From assembly GCF_001189245.1 (NCBI RefSeq), contig NZ_LFIQ01000090.1, positions 16,018-66,939 of the forward strand: a DNA stretch of 50,922 nt, written 5' to 3'. The number at the start of each line of letters is the position of its first letter. The first letter of the stretch is position 1. The notes beneath the pieces were generated by a model. It searched no databases and had not been told where the DNA came from. It saw nothing but the letters and a program-made list of their open reading frames with translations. This document shows, in pieces, positions 1-8,654 of the stretch. Both the position numbers and the translations under genes were made by a program. This DNA comes from Bradyrhizobium pachyrhizi (GTDB lineage: Bacteria > Pseudomonadota > Alphaproteobacteria > Rhizobiales > Xanthobacteraceae).

Positions 1-604
1 TGGTTCGCACGGCGTGAAAATCGTTGAATGATTCCAGCATCCGAAGAGCGGATGCGTCCACTGCGGCTACTTCAGAAGACGCCAAAAAATGCGCTTCGCA
101 TGAAGCAGTGGCGCATCGACCGCCAGTTCAATGGCGGCGCTTCGGTCCCAAGTCCATCGTCCCCAAGTCCATCGTCGAGAGCTTCTCGTTCTTGTCGGCT
201 TACAAATGAACGGTGTCGTCTTACGTTCGGACAGGTCGCTCGCGGTCGCGACGGATTTGGGATTGCGCGGGCGCACAGCGGGTTGGCGGCGACGGTGCTC
301 GGCCTATCGAGGCGCGTGGAGGTTCGCTGATCGCCATCTCGTGCCAGGCAATTGAAGAGAACGAAAGCTCGGTTTCGTGGCGCGATGCGGCTGTTGGCGT
401 TCCCGGTACAGCATCATGCGGTACCGCGAACGACAATAACGATCGTCTATCGACTCTATGGCGAGAGGTGATTTCCCTCGCCGGAGGTGCAAGGTCACTC
501 TCCAAAAGCAAGATCCAATCGATCTCTGGATTAAGCGCCGCGATAGCGAGGCGCCCTGGGGCATTGATTGGACGACAAAGATGGTGCGAAAGAGAAAGAC
601 ACTG
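1..604. other. No confident gene; region upstream of the GMC oxidoreductase
   Basis: Open frames exist on both strands, but none has a convincing ribosome binding site together with recognisable protein sequence. A frame ending near position 30 could be the tail of a gene lying outside the window. The only structure seen is a 15-bp tandem duplication at 146-175 (unit ends AAGTCCATCGT). The promoter of the downstream oxidoreductase must lie here, but no clear -35/-10 pair stands out. Confidence 0.5.
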
Positions 605-2200
605 ATGTCCCAGGAGAGGTACGACATTGTAATTGTTGGCGCGGGCGCGGCGGGCTGTGTCGTTAGCAGTTATCTTGCCGAACACACCGATGCGTCGATC
701 GCGCTGATCGAGGCGGGCGACATGGATCGCGACCCGTTCATCCACATTCCGGCGGGCTTCGCAAATATACTGGTCCACGACCGGCATGTCTGGAAATACG
801 AGACAGTCCCCCAGCACGGCACCAAACGAGCCTATCGCTCAGGCAAGGTGCTCGGCGGCGGCTCCTCGATCAACGCGATGTGCTACGTCCGTGGTCAGAC
901 TCGCGACTTCGCCGCCTGGCAGGACGCGGTCGGCGACACCGGCAAATGGTCGTATGAAGACCTGCTTCCCGTCTTCATGGCGCAGGAACGCAACGACACC
1001 TTCCACGACGAATATCATGGCATCAATGGTGGTCTGGCGGTCCAGTTGCCCAAGGGCATCAACGAGCTAAACCAATACTGCCTCAAGGCCTTCCAGGAAT
1101 ACGGGCTTCCCTATAATCCCGATTATAACGGCGAGAGCCAGATTGGCGTCTCGCCGGTGCAGTCGACGGTCGGAAATCAGCGCCGGTGCAGCGCAGTTGA
1201 TGCGCATCTGCGTCCGCACCTCGTCTCAGGCCGCGTCACTCTTCTCACCGGCAAGACCGTCGTTCGGATTCTTATCGAGAACAGGCGAGCTGTGGGCGTC
1301 GAACTGAAGGACAACGGCCTCGAGAGGATCATGGCTGGCGAGGTCGTCCTATCGGCGGGGGCCGTTCATAGCCCAAAGATCCTCATGCATTCGGGCATTG
1401 GACCGGCCGATCAGTTGCGGCAGCACGGCATCGCGGCGATCGTCGATTCTCCGGAAGTGGGCGAGAATCTCCACGACCACCCGATGGTTCCGGTCCGCGC
1501 CTACGTGAAGGGCGATCTTGGCTATCAGGCGGCCGCACAGGGACTCGGCACCGTGAAGGCCGGCCTGCGTTATCTCGTCACCAAGGATGGCCCGGCGTCC
1601 GGCAACGGTATTGAGACCGTTACCCACTGGAATCCGTCGGACTTCGCCGCCGAACCCACGATCCAATGCTACCACGCTCCTATCATCTTGAATGAACAAC
1701 TGGGCCCGGCGGGCGACCGCGCGGGCGTCACCTTCGAACTCGTGGTACTTCAGCCCAAGAGCCGTGGCTGGGTGCGGCTGGCTGATGGCGACCCAACGTC
1801 GATGCCTCTCATCAACCCGAACTTCATCGGCGAGGATGAGGACTTGAGGGCCGCGGTGGAATCCGTGCGCGCGATCCGCGAGGTTATGGCCCAGGAGTCA
1901 TTGGCGTCGGTGATCGAGGAAGAGATGGATCCCGGCTCGCATATCCGGTCGGACGCTGAGATCGGGGAATGGGTGAAGCGAGTCGCAACGACGATGTGGC
2001 ATCCGGTCGGAACGTGCCGGATGGGTCAGGATGGGCGAGCGGTGGTCGACGCAAGGCTTAGGGTCCGCGGGGTCGACGGTCTCCGGGTGATCGATGCCTC
2101 GATCATGCCGAATATCACCAGCGGCAATACCAACGCCCCGACTCAGGCGCTTGCGCGCCACGCCACCGCGATGCTGGTCGACGATCTGAAGGGGACCTAG
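605..2200 (+). CDS. GMC-family FAD-dependent oxidoreductase (choline/alcohol dehydrogenase type)
   Basis: Flavoprotein of 531 residues that should oxidise an alcohol to an aldehyde or ketone; the substrate cannot be told from sequence. The N-terminus has the Rossmann dinucleotide motif GAGAAG at residues 12-17, followed by LIEAGD, which binds the ADP ribose. GMC signature 1 is around GKVLGGGSSINAM and signature 2 around GAVHSPKILMHSGIG. The C-terminus has WHPVGTCRMG with the catalytic His, and NITSGNTNAPT with the second active-site polar residue. The length is typical of the family. The ATG at 605 was chosen because the conserved fold begins five residues later; the frame is open upstream to 458, but that part has no family similarity. 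The gene stands alone and converges on the AraC regulator, with 174 bp between the stops. No signal peptide is visible, so it is probably cytoplasmic. Confidence 0.93.
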   Translation: MSQERYDIVIVGAGAAGCVVSSYLAEHTDASIALIEAGDMDRDPFIHIPAGFANILVHDRHVWKYETVPQHGTKRAYRSGKVLGGGSSINAMCYVRGQTRDFAAWQDAVGDTGKWSYEDLLPVFMAQERNDTFHDEYHGINGGLAVQLPKGINELNQYCLKAFQEYGLPYNPDYNGESQIGVSPVQSTVGNQRRCSAVDAHLRPHLVSGRVTLLTGKTVVRILIENRRAVGVELKDNGLERIMAGEVVLSAGAVHSPKILMHSGIGPADQLRQHGIAAIVDSPEVGENLHDHPMVPVRAYVKGDLGYQAAAQGLGTVKAGLRYLVTKDGPASGNGIETVTHWNPSDFAAEPTIQCYHAPIILNEQLGPAGDRAGVTFELVVLQPKSRGWVRLADGDPTSMPLINPNFIGEDEDLRAAVESVRAIREVMAQESLASVIEEEMDPGSHIRSDAEIGEWVKRVATTMWHPVGTCRMGQDGRAVVDARLRVRGVDGLRVIDASIMPNITSGNTNAPTQALARHATAMLVDDLKGT

Positions 2201-2374
2201 GGAGTTCTGGCACAAGCTGGCGGCAGCGATGGCCGCAGTCCTCCCGTCCGCGCTGGCCAGGGGGAGGCGGCGCCGGTTGGATGCTCTTCGCGGCTTGGGC
2301 GCGTGGACGAAGTTCGTGCTATCGTCCGCGCAGTCGCACCTGGCCCTGTGAATCTCGTTATCGGCACTTCACTC

Positions 2375-3391
2375 TCAGATGCCCTTCCGGGCTTTGCCAT
2401 CCTTGGCCATCTGCCGGTAGTCGCTCGGATCTCGCTCGAACGCTTTTCGAAAAGCTCGCACAAAACTCGAACGGCTCTCGTACCCCGCATTTTGAGCAAC
2501 GACGTCGATCGACATCGTCGTTGTCGTCAAGTCGATCGCAGCTTGGCGCATTCTCAAGTCTCGCAAGATGACCATCGGGGATCGTCCAAAGATATCCGAG
2601 AAACGCGCCATGAACGCCGACCGACTCAATCCCGCACTGTGTGCCAGGCTTTGAACCGAATGCGCCGCTCCTGGCCGCGCCACCATATCTGCAAAAGCAC
2701 GGGTGACCTGCTTGTCGGCGAGTATCGAGAATCGCTCGGTCCATCGCCGGGATGACCTGAGGGACCGTCGTACCAATGAGACGACGATTTGCTTGAGCAG
2801 AGACGCTGTCATGGCTCCAACGCCGACCTCCTGCTGCAGGAGCTCGTCGATGGCCTCGCGAAGCTTCAGGTCGATCTTGTCGGCAGGCTCGAACTGCTCG
2901 ATCACCGGTTCGCGGAGGTCTCCAAACAGCCTCACGGACTGACCAAAGAATGCGTTAAAGAAGCCGCATATCTGGACGATTTCGGGTTGCTCGTTTGGCA
3001 CTGCGACGCGGAGGATGCCGTCTTGATGAGTCCAGCAGTCCCTCGAAATGAGCTTTGGCGGGCCTTTTCCACCGTCAACCTCGATCATGAACGGAGTGTT
3101 TGGCGGAACGATGATGAGTAGATGAGGGCGCAACGGCATCTCCGGTCCGCCGTTGATAGACATGCGTCCTACGCCACTCAAATTGTAATGGATCCCGGGT
3201 ACGTCAATCGTCCCGAATTGCACCCGATGGCCTCGCGGCACCAGTAGCTCGGTCAGCGCGACGACATCGATGGAGAGCGCCAGCATCAAGTTGTTGAGGT
3301 CTGTTGTAGACAACTTGACAGTGGCGCCCGCGGGCGGTGAAGCGTTCTGCCCGACGAGGACCTGCTTTGGAATAGCTTTCGAAGCGTGCAT
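2375..3391 (-). CDS. AraC-family transcriptional regulator, N-terminal cupin
   Basis: Regulator of 338 residues. Roughly residues 30-190 form a cupin-like ligand domain of the type found in AraC proteins (PRGHRVQFGTIDVPG, then LLIIVPPNTPF). Roughly residues 230-335 are the two helix-turn-helix units: HSAGLSRSAFMARFSDIFG is the first, and NAGYESRSSFVRAFRKAF the second, followed by the usual DPSDYRQ ending. The start is ATG with AAAGGG upstream. Its neighbours are the convergent GMC oxidoreductase and, upstream on the same strand, the molybdenum hydroxylase pair, separated by 350 bp. Either could be its target, but nothing in the sequence proves it. The ligand is unknown. Confidence 0.92.
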   Translation of the reverse strand: MHASKAIPKQVLVGQNASPPAGATVKLSTTDLNNLMLALSIDVVALTELLVPRGHRVQFGTIDVPGIHYNLSGVGRMSINGGPEMPLRPHLLIIVPPNTPFMIEVDGGKGPPKLISRDCWTHQDGILRVAVPNEQPEIVQICGFFNAFFGQSVRLFGDLREPVIEQFEPADKIDLKLREAIDELLQQEVGVGAMTASLLKQIVVSLVRRSLRSSRRWTERFSILADKQVTRAFADMVARPGAAHSVQSLAHSAGLSRSAFMARFSDIFGRSPMVILRDLRMRQAAIDLTTTTMSIDVVAQNAGYESRSSFVRAFRKAFERDPSDYRQMAKDGKARKGI

Positions 3392-3741
3392 TTGTAGTGG
3401 CCCTTTACTGCCCGGCTACCGGTGCCGATAGTGCTCCGAAGCCTGTTCTCCAAGGATCAGCGAGGGCGTCGCCTTGCTCATTCGTAGCACTCAACTTCGT
3501 CTCCTGCCACTAGACGAAATTAGGACCTGAAGCGAACCAGGCAGCCCTGGTTGGGTTGCCGGTCCAATCTAGGGAGCCCCAAATGTCAGCTCCGAAACGG
3601 ATCCGGTTTGCAAGGCGTGACGGCGTCCTTCCGAGAAGTGATTTCTTCCGAGCAGAGAATGCGAACGTTCCCATGGTTGTTATGCTGTGCCTGACCGACA
3701 TCCGTTGCGCATTGCGACGCTCGCGGGACGACGGGAAAGGA
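3392..3741. other. Intergenic region upstream of the AraC regulator
   Basis: 350 bp between the stop of the molybdopterin subunit gene and the AraC start, both genes on the minus strand. It should carry the AraC promoter. Short frames on both strands resemble nothing recognisable, and no strong hairpin terminator was seen. Confidence 0.5.
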
Positions 3742-5952
3742 CTAAGACGACGACTTCAGCACATCCGTATCGATCGGCAGGCTGCGCACACGCTTGCCGG
3801 TCGCAGCGAAGATCGCATTGGTCACCGCAGCACTGACAATGGCTGTCGGAGCTTCACCTACGCCACCCGGAGCTTCGGCATTCTTGATCAAGTGCGTCTC
3901 CACCACCGGCACCTCGTCGATACGCATCGGCAGATAGCTGTCGAAATTGCTCTGTTCGACCCGTCCATCCTTGAAAGTGATTGACCCATGGAGAGCGGCG
4001 GTCAGGCCGAAAATCGTTCCACCTTGAATCTGTGCTTCGATCGTATCCGGATTGACGTACACCCCGCAGTCAATCACACAGACGATCCGCTTGACCTTGA
4101 CAGAGCCATCGGCCGCCACTTCGACCTCGGCGACCTGCGCCGTGTAACTTCCGTATGCAAATTGCACCGAAATTCCGCGGCCATGCCGCGCGGGAAGGGG
4201 GGATCCCCATCCGGCTTTTTCCGCTGCAAGCGACAGAACAGTGAGCGCTCGCGGATTGTGGCCGAGCAGTCCCTTGCGATAAGCGACGGGATCCTGCTTC
4301 GCGGCATGAGCGAGCTCATCTATGAAGCTTTCGACCACAAAAACATTGTGAGTCGGTCCGACGCCGCGCCACCAGGACGTCCGGACACCAGGGGGCTCGA
4401 CCCGGACAAAGTCGACATGGATACTGGGCAGTGCATAGGGCGGCTCAGCCGCCGCTTCTACGGCATCGGGGTCCAATCCGTCCTTGAAGTAAGGGGGATA
4501 ATAGCGAGCCATGACTGAGGGGCCGGCGATCCGATGCATCCAGGCAACCAGCTGGCCAGCCGTATCAAGTCCGGCCGACAGCCGATCGAGATAATAGGGC
4601 CGATACATATCGTGCTGGATGTCTTCCTCGCGGCTCCAGATCACCTTCACCGGGCCGTCGACGTGTTTGGCGATCTTGACGGCGAGAATAGTGCCATCGG
4701 CTTCCAGCCTACGGCCGAAACCACCGCCAATCAGATGATTGTGAATCTTGATCGCATCCTTTGGCAGGCCGGTGAGTTCGGCCACCTGAGACTGCGTGAT
4801 CGTAGGCGCCTGTGTACCGACCCAAATGTCGCAACGATCCTTCTGCAGATGAACGGTACAGTTCATCGGTTCCATCGCCGCATGGGCCAGGAAAGGCACC
4901 TGATAGACGGCGTCAACCCGTTGCGCTGCCTTCGCAAGTGCCTTCGCCACATCACCGACGTTACGGGCAACAGCGCCCGGCTTTCTGGATTCCTCTTCCA
5001 ATTGTCTGACGATATCGGCGCTGTTGACCTTGCCGTTCGGCCCGTCGTCCCATGCGATGGCAGCGGCCTCTAGCCCCTTCTTCGCCGCACCCATGTGATC
5101 CGCCACCACGGCAACAGCTTCATCGATATTGATCAGCTGCCGGACCCCCTTCACTGCCAGCGCGGCCTTCTCGTCCACCTTTTTTGCTTTGCCACCGAGC
5201 ACAGGCGAAATGGCAACTGCTGCAACCTTCATACCCGGCAGTCGCGTATCGATGCCATAGAGCGCGCGGCCATCGACCTTTATCGGAGAATCCACCCGCT
5301 TAGCGCGCGTGCCGATCAGGCTGAAATCCTTCGGATCCTTTAGTTTGACGTTTGCCGCAGGTGGGACAGGCAACTTCGCCGCAGCGGTCGCAAGTTCGCC
5401 GTAGCTCAGATGCTTCGAGCCCGTTGCATCGAACACGACGCCGTTCTTGGCGCGGCAAGTCGCTGGATCGACGTTCCAGCGTTTTGCGGCTGCCGCGATC
5501 AGAAGATTTCGACCCACTGCCCCTGCCTGGCGTAGCGGCGTCCAGAAGGCACGGACAGAAGCGGAGCCACCTGTATTTTGAATGCCTATGATCGAGTTGA
5601 CGTAGAGCGCATGATTTGGCGGCGCATGCTGAACCTGAATCTGGTCAAGTGTCACTTCCAGTTCTTCAGCGAGAAGCATCGAGAGCGACGTGTAAACGCC
5701 CTGTCCCATCTCGATCATCGGAATGACCAGTGTCACGGCGCCGGTCGGATTGATCCGTATAAAACCATTCGGTGCGAACGTACCCGTGATCTCGTTTTCG
5801 ACCACCTGCGAAGTAGCTGCCGCGAAGACGGACCCGGTGCTTGCACCGGTCAGCACAAAACCAAGCAGCAAACCTGTGCCCTGAAGGAAGCCGCGCCGTG
5901 ACATCGCTGTTTCATCGACAATCCGCTCTTTCAGAAAAGGCTCATTCATCAT
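3742..5952 (-). CDS. Molybdenum hydroxylase large (molybdopterin) subunit, IorB-like, Tat-exported
   Basis: Catalytic subunit of a xanthine-oxidase-family hydroxylase of the isoquinoline 1-oxidoreductase / aldehyde oxidoreductase group; 736 residues. The N-terminus holds a twin-arginine signal (SRRGFLQ followed by a hydrophobic stretch ending SVFAAA), so the folded enzyme is expected in the periplasm. Cofactor-binding sequence includes GTQAPT and IGGGFGRRLE. The C-terminal GGVGEAPT carries the glutamate expected to be the active-site base. The start at 5952 (two adjacent Met codons) lies one base after the stop of the small-subunit gene, so the pair is one transcript. The longer frame up to 6048 lies inside that gene and is rejected. 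A partner cytochrome c, often encoded beside such pairs, is absent here. The substrate is unknown. Confidence 0.93.
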   Translation of the reverse strand: MMNEPFLKERIVDETAMSRRGFLQGTGLLLGFVLTGASTGSVFAAATSQVVENEITGTFAPNGFIRINPTGAVTLVIPMIEMGQGVYTSLSMLLAEELEVTLDQIQVQHAPPNHALYVNSIIGIQNTGGSASVRAFWTPLRQAGAVGRNLLIAAAAKRWNVDPATCRAKNGVVFDATGSKHLSYGELATAAAKLPVPPAANVKLKDPKDFSLIGTRAKRVDSPIKVDGRALYGIDTRLPGMKVAAVAISPVLGGKAKKVDEKAALAVKGVRQLINIDEAVAVVADHMGAAKKGLEAAAIAWDDGPNGKVNSADIVRQLEEESRKPGAVARNVGDVAKALAKAAQRVDAVYQVPFLAHAAMEPMNCTVHLQKDRCDIWVGTQAPTITQSQVAELTGLPKDAIKIHNHLIGGGFGRRLEADGTILAVKIAKHVDGPVKVIWSREEDIQHDMYRPYYLDRLSAGLDTAGQLVAWMHRIAGPSVMARYYPPYFKDGLDPDAVEAAAEPPYALPSIHVDFVRVEPPGVRTSWWRGVGPTHNVFVVESFIDELAHAAKQDPVAYRKGLLGHNPRALTVLSLAAEKAGWGSPLPARHGRGISVQFAYGSYTAQVAEVEVAADGSVKVKRIVCVIDCGVYVNPDTIEAQIQGGTIFGLTAALHGSITFKDGRVEQSNFDSYLPMRIDEVPVVETHLIKNAEAPGGVGEAPTAIVSAAVTNAIFAATGKRVRSLPIDTDVLKSSS

Positions 5953-5953
5953 T

Positions 5954-6409
5954 TCAAACTCCCGCAGCGTGCTTGATCGCGGCGCGAATGCGCTGATAGG
6001 CGCCGCATCGGCAGACATTGCCGGACATGGCAGCGTTGATGTCGTCATCCGTCGGCTTCGGCGTGTCCTTCAGGAGCGCCGCCGCCGACATGATCTGGCC
6101 GGACTGGCAGTAACCGCACTGCACCACCTCCAGCTCCAGCCACGCCTTCTGCAAGGCTGCGCCCTGCGGCGTCTTGCCGATCGCCTCAATCGTGGTGATC
6201 GCACCGTCGCCAACGCTGTCGACCGACGTCTGGCAGGAGCGGACCGCCTGGCCGTCGACATGCATGGTGCAGGCGCCGCACAGCGCCTGACCGCAGCCGA
6301 ACTTGGTGCCGGTCATACCGAGCACATCGCGCAGCACCCACAGCAGCGGGATGTCGCCGTCGACATCGATCTCGTGGGGGGTGCCGTTGATCTTTAGCGT
6401 GAAAGCCAT
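5954..6409 (-). CDS. Molybdenum hydroxylase small subunit with two [2Fe-2S] clusters, IorA-like
   Basis: Electron-transfer subunit of 151 residues, the usual length. The plant-type ferredoxin cluster is bound by Cys39, Cys44, Cys47 and Cys59 ([10 protein letters not shown], then RSC). The C-terminal alpha-helical cluster is bound by Cys98, Cys101, Cys133 and Cys135 ([18 protein letters not shown]). All eight ligands are present. The ATG at 6409 has AAGAGGG just upstream; the frame runs on to 6796, but that extension is unlike the family. First gene of the two-gene operon with the molybdopterin subunit, so the promoter should lie upstream of 6409. It has no signal peptide and is presumably carried across the membrane with its Tat-signal-bearing partner, as in related enzymes (inference). 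Confidence 0.95.
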   Translation of the reverse strand: MAFTLKINGTPHEIDVDGDIPLLWVLRDVLGMTGTKFGCGQALCGACTMHVDGQAVRSCQTSVDSVGDGAITTIEAIGKTPQGAALQKAWLELEVVQCGYCQSGQIMSAAALLKDTPKPTDDDINAAMSGNVCRCGAYQRIRAAIKHAAGV

Positions 6410-7030
6410 GTATCCCTCTTGAGCCCGTTGGGAGTGAGCGGCGAGCCGATGCACCCACGCATTAGAAGTCCTCGGCAGGATCAAGTCGCCGAAGCGGCAT
6501 ATTCGGGGAGATCGAGTTCGGACTGAGGTTTCGCTGGGTGTCGCTCGATGGAATCTCCGACAGCCGTACCGATTAATCGCAGCGTGGGGCGAGGTTTTCC
6601 AATAGCTGGCATAAATAGTTTTCATAACGGCGTGGAATATTGCTGCGGTTGGACATCTCTGCCATTCGAAAATCAAGGCGCGGATGCAGTCTGCGGCAGC
6701 ATTCATTGCCGATAGATCGACTGAGCGCGGTTTAGACTTCCCTTCAGTTTTCCTGTGACCAATATTTGCAATACGGCGGCGCCGAACGCTGCGCATTGCG
6801 CCAGCGTCTTACCGCGATGACGCACTGGTCGATGCGCTCGCTGAGGCGTCGGTCGATGGGTGGAAGCGCCTCGGCTTGCCGCGGCGGCCCTACGCGCTCG
6901 CGGCCGAATGACTTCAAGTCGGGGGAGTTCGCGAATTGTTTCGACCCGCGCTTCAGTTTCGCCGCGCAGCCGGTGAGGCGCGGATCACCACAATGTCGAG
7001 AAGCGCAGCACGCCGTTTGATCAAGAAAAA

Positions 7031-7056
7031 GGCCGGCGGGCGCTACGCCGCCGACC
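7031..7056 (-). terminator. Rho-independent terminator, minus strand
   Basis: A 9-bp stem (GGTCGGCGG with CCGCCGGCC on the minus strand, one mismatch) and an 8-nt loop, followed directly by TTTTTC on the minus strand. It ends a minus-strand transcript coming from higher coordinates, but no intact gene lies there; only the frameshifted tail at 7078-7190 does. Confidence 0.6.
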
Positions 7057-7077
7057 TCGTCTTGCAGCTGCCGGCTG

Positions 7078-7190
7078 TCAGGTCCGGTTCCGCTGCATTG
7101 CATCTTCCTGGGATCGATTTTGATCCGTAGCATCCTCCGTCTGCTGGAGCCATTGCACGACGGTAGGGTCAAACCCTTACGGAGATAGGC
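7078..7190 (-). pseudogene. Possible C-terminal remnant of an unrecognised gene
   Basis: The minus strand reads FDPTVVQWLQQTEDATDQ and ends MQRNRT, with a stop at 7078-7080, 22 bp before the terminator. Upstream, the frame is interrupted by a stop within a G-run, and the adjacent frame continues with RAYLRKG, as expected for a frameshift. The composition looks like a hydrophilic protein tail, and its position in front of a terminator fits. I do not recognise the family. Confidence 0.3.
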
Positions 7191-8079
7191 ACGCACTGCA
7201 TCATCCGGTGGAGCCCGCTATCCCTTGGTTTAGGGGCAGCCCATGAGATGCTGCGACGGTCCCGATAACAACACATCTAGGTCGGCGCGGGGACGCGTCG
7301 CCGTACTTCGTCGCGCGGGTCAACAGCGAACCATGCGGCCCGCCGCATGTTGGCAGGTCCGAGCCGGGAAAAAGCACCGGTTTGAAGCGAGAAGGCACGA
7401 GTAGGCAGGCCTAAACTTAGGTTTGCTCATTCTTAGACAATGTACTGTGCGCGATCGACCTCTGTGCCATGGTTTGGTTGTTCTCTCGTGACTACGCTGG
7501 TGCTGTCAATCGCCCGATCTATCGAGCAACAATCGAGGAGTTCCAGCGATGAGAATCATGGATGCAATCGCATTGTCAGCTTTTGCTTGCAGGACGGCTG
7601 AGTCAGCCTCCGACTTTGCGAGCGTTGTTCGCAACTTGATTTTGGACGTGCGAGACAGTTACCGGCCCGAGTTGCACTACATGCGTGGCCCTGGTCCGAA
7701 ATGGCGCGCTAAGCATCAACCCAGTCTGAAATTCGACCTTCGAGCAGTATCACCGGTCGAGCAGCACCAAGTATCGCCATTGCATGTGCGTCGTCGCGTT
7801 GCGGCCAACTCCACTCGATAGTCAGGCCGGGTTCACGAAACAAGGAGGCGGAAAACTCATTTTCCGGTCGTAGCTCGAACAGTGGACTTTTGTCTGACGA
7901 TGCCGAAAACGCCCTATCTTTTAAGGGGGAATGACTGACTCTCTCTCTCTCTCTGCCGCGGTCCCATTGATTCTGATTTGGGTGCGCGTGCGGCTATGCA
8001 CCTTCGTAGCTTGGCAAAGACGACCGAGCTGGTCGAGAGATCGAGCGAAGTCATCTGCCGCCGGAGGACTTCGCATCGC

Positions 8080-8287
8080 GTGACGTTGAGCGTCGGCTCT
8101 TACACCTCTTGGACCCCCGTTAAGAACCTGACCTTCTTGGCGGGCGTCAACTACGCGACCAGAAATACGCGAGCGGCAGCACCGTAACGCTGCCATTGCA
8201 GGCGAGCATCGCAAAGCCCGGTGCTTCTACGAGCTAAAGGATCAACATAGCCTCACGGTGCTACTCCACGCTCAACGCAACCGGTGA
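8080..8287 (+). pseudogene. C-terminal remnant of a Bradyrhizobium-type outer-membrane porin
   Basis: Three frames in succession give the tail of an alphaproteobacterial porin: SYTSWTPVKNLTFLAGVNY in frame 1, then DQKYASGSTVTLPLQASIAK from 8157 in frame 3, then YELKDQHSLTVLLHAQRNR with a stop at 8285 in frame 2. These match, as I remember them, the last beta strands and hairpins of rhizobial Omp2-type porins, which end in an RNF- or RNW-like motif; here the terminal aromatic residue is lost. At least two frameshifts separate the pieces and the N-terminal part is not recognisable, so this is a dead fragment. Confidence 0.55.
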
Positions 8288-8344
8288 ATCGCCTGAGAAA
8301 TCACCAAAACCAGGAAGGAAAGCGAAGCGAACTTCAATGATCTC

Positions 8345-8464
8345 CAGAAAAAGCCTCCGGGATGTCCTCCGGAGGCTTTTACGTTTCCGCTCACAAAAAC
8401 CATTGCGCCGGGAGTGGACGCCCTTGCCTACCACGGGGAAATCGGTAGGTAAGCCACGGCAGGA
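8345..8464 (-). ncRNA. Candidate small RNA of about 120 nt
   Basis: Predicted from parts, not from similarity. On the minus strand, a -10-like CATAAT at 8476-8471 would start a transcript near 8464. The transcript would fold a 10-bp stem (8444-8453 with 8423-8432, including one G-U pair; 11-nt loop) and end at the strong terminator 8349-8380. Its 5' end carries CUCCU, which could pair with a Shine-Dalgarno sequence. The region upstream of the -10 is 84% identical over 49 nt to the region upstream of groEL. No open frame with a ribosome site fits within it. Ends are approximate. Confidence 0.4.
8349..8380 (-). terminator. Bidirectional hairpin terminator, stronger on the minus strand
   Basis: A perfect 12-bp inverted repeat (AAAAGCCTCCGG with CCGGAGGCTTTT) around an 8-nt loop. 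The minus strand continues with five T residues in all, the plus strand with four. On the plus strand it would be the terminator of the dead porin gene, which ends 61 bp before it. On the minus strand it would end the candidate small RNA. Confidence 0.8.
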
Positions 8465-8470
8465 GATAAA

Positions 8471-8529
8471 ATTATGGCGTAATTTCAATGATATAAGAGT
8501 TCACAGCTTTATTCCGAATGGCGTGCCAA
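8471..8529 (-). promoter_or_regulatory. Conserved promoter-like element, copy 1
   Basis: Positions 8481-8529 match 14020-14068 upstream of groEL at 41 of 49 positions with no gap. In both copies a -10-like hexamer lies exactly 4 nt beyond the block on the minus strand: CATAAT here, TATGAT there. The distal end is the near-palindrome TTGGCACGCCA. The block therefore looks like a promoter with an operator that faces the minus strand. The sigma factor or regulator is unknown. Confidence 0.5.
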
Positions 8530-8654
8530 ATCCGCGCCATTTCATAACCTTGTCCGACGCGGCTCCGCCGCGGGAGCGTGACCTCGCGCCGGCCGCTTTG
8601 CACTCCGTGTTGTCCCGGTCCCAATCAAGCGGGCGGGCGCCCCTCATTTGCGCT

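Larger units (their letters stand above)
6410..8079. other. Gene-poor, decayed intergenic region
   Basis: About 1.7 kb without a convincing intact gene. It contains an orphan minus-strand terminator with a short protein-like tail upstream of it (separate entries), a (CT)8 run at about 7939-7954, and at 7549 an open frame of 90 codons with a good GAGGAG ribosome site but no recognisable protein. Together with the porin remnant that follows, the region reads as genetic debris. Confidence 0.5.

Noticed and set aside
221..817. 198-codon open frame on the minus strand
   Set aside because: It is the shadow of the GMC oxidoreductase start and its upstream region; the product has no recognisable fold and no ribosome site.
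6744..7196. 150-codon minus-strand frame
   Set aside because: It runs straight through the terminator at 7031-7056, and its composition is not protein-like.
7549..7821. 90-codon plus-strand frame with a good GAGGAG site
   Set aside because: The translation has no recognisable family, is polar and irregular after residue 40, and lies in a stretch of decayed sequence. The ribosome site alone is not enough to call a gene.
7939..7954. (CT)8 run as a phase-variation tract
   Set aside because: No intact gene or promoter is attached to it; the surrounding frames are not coding.
8337..8654. N-terminal extension of the UPF0182 frame
   Set aside because: The extension would translate the terminator and the candidate RNA locus and has no family similarity; the membrane segments begin only after 8655.
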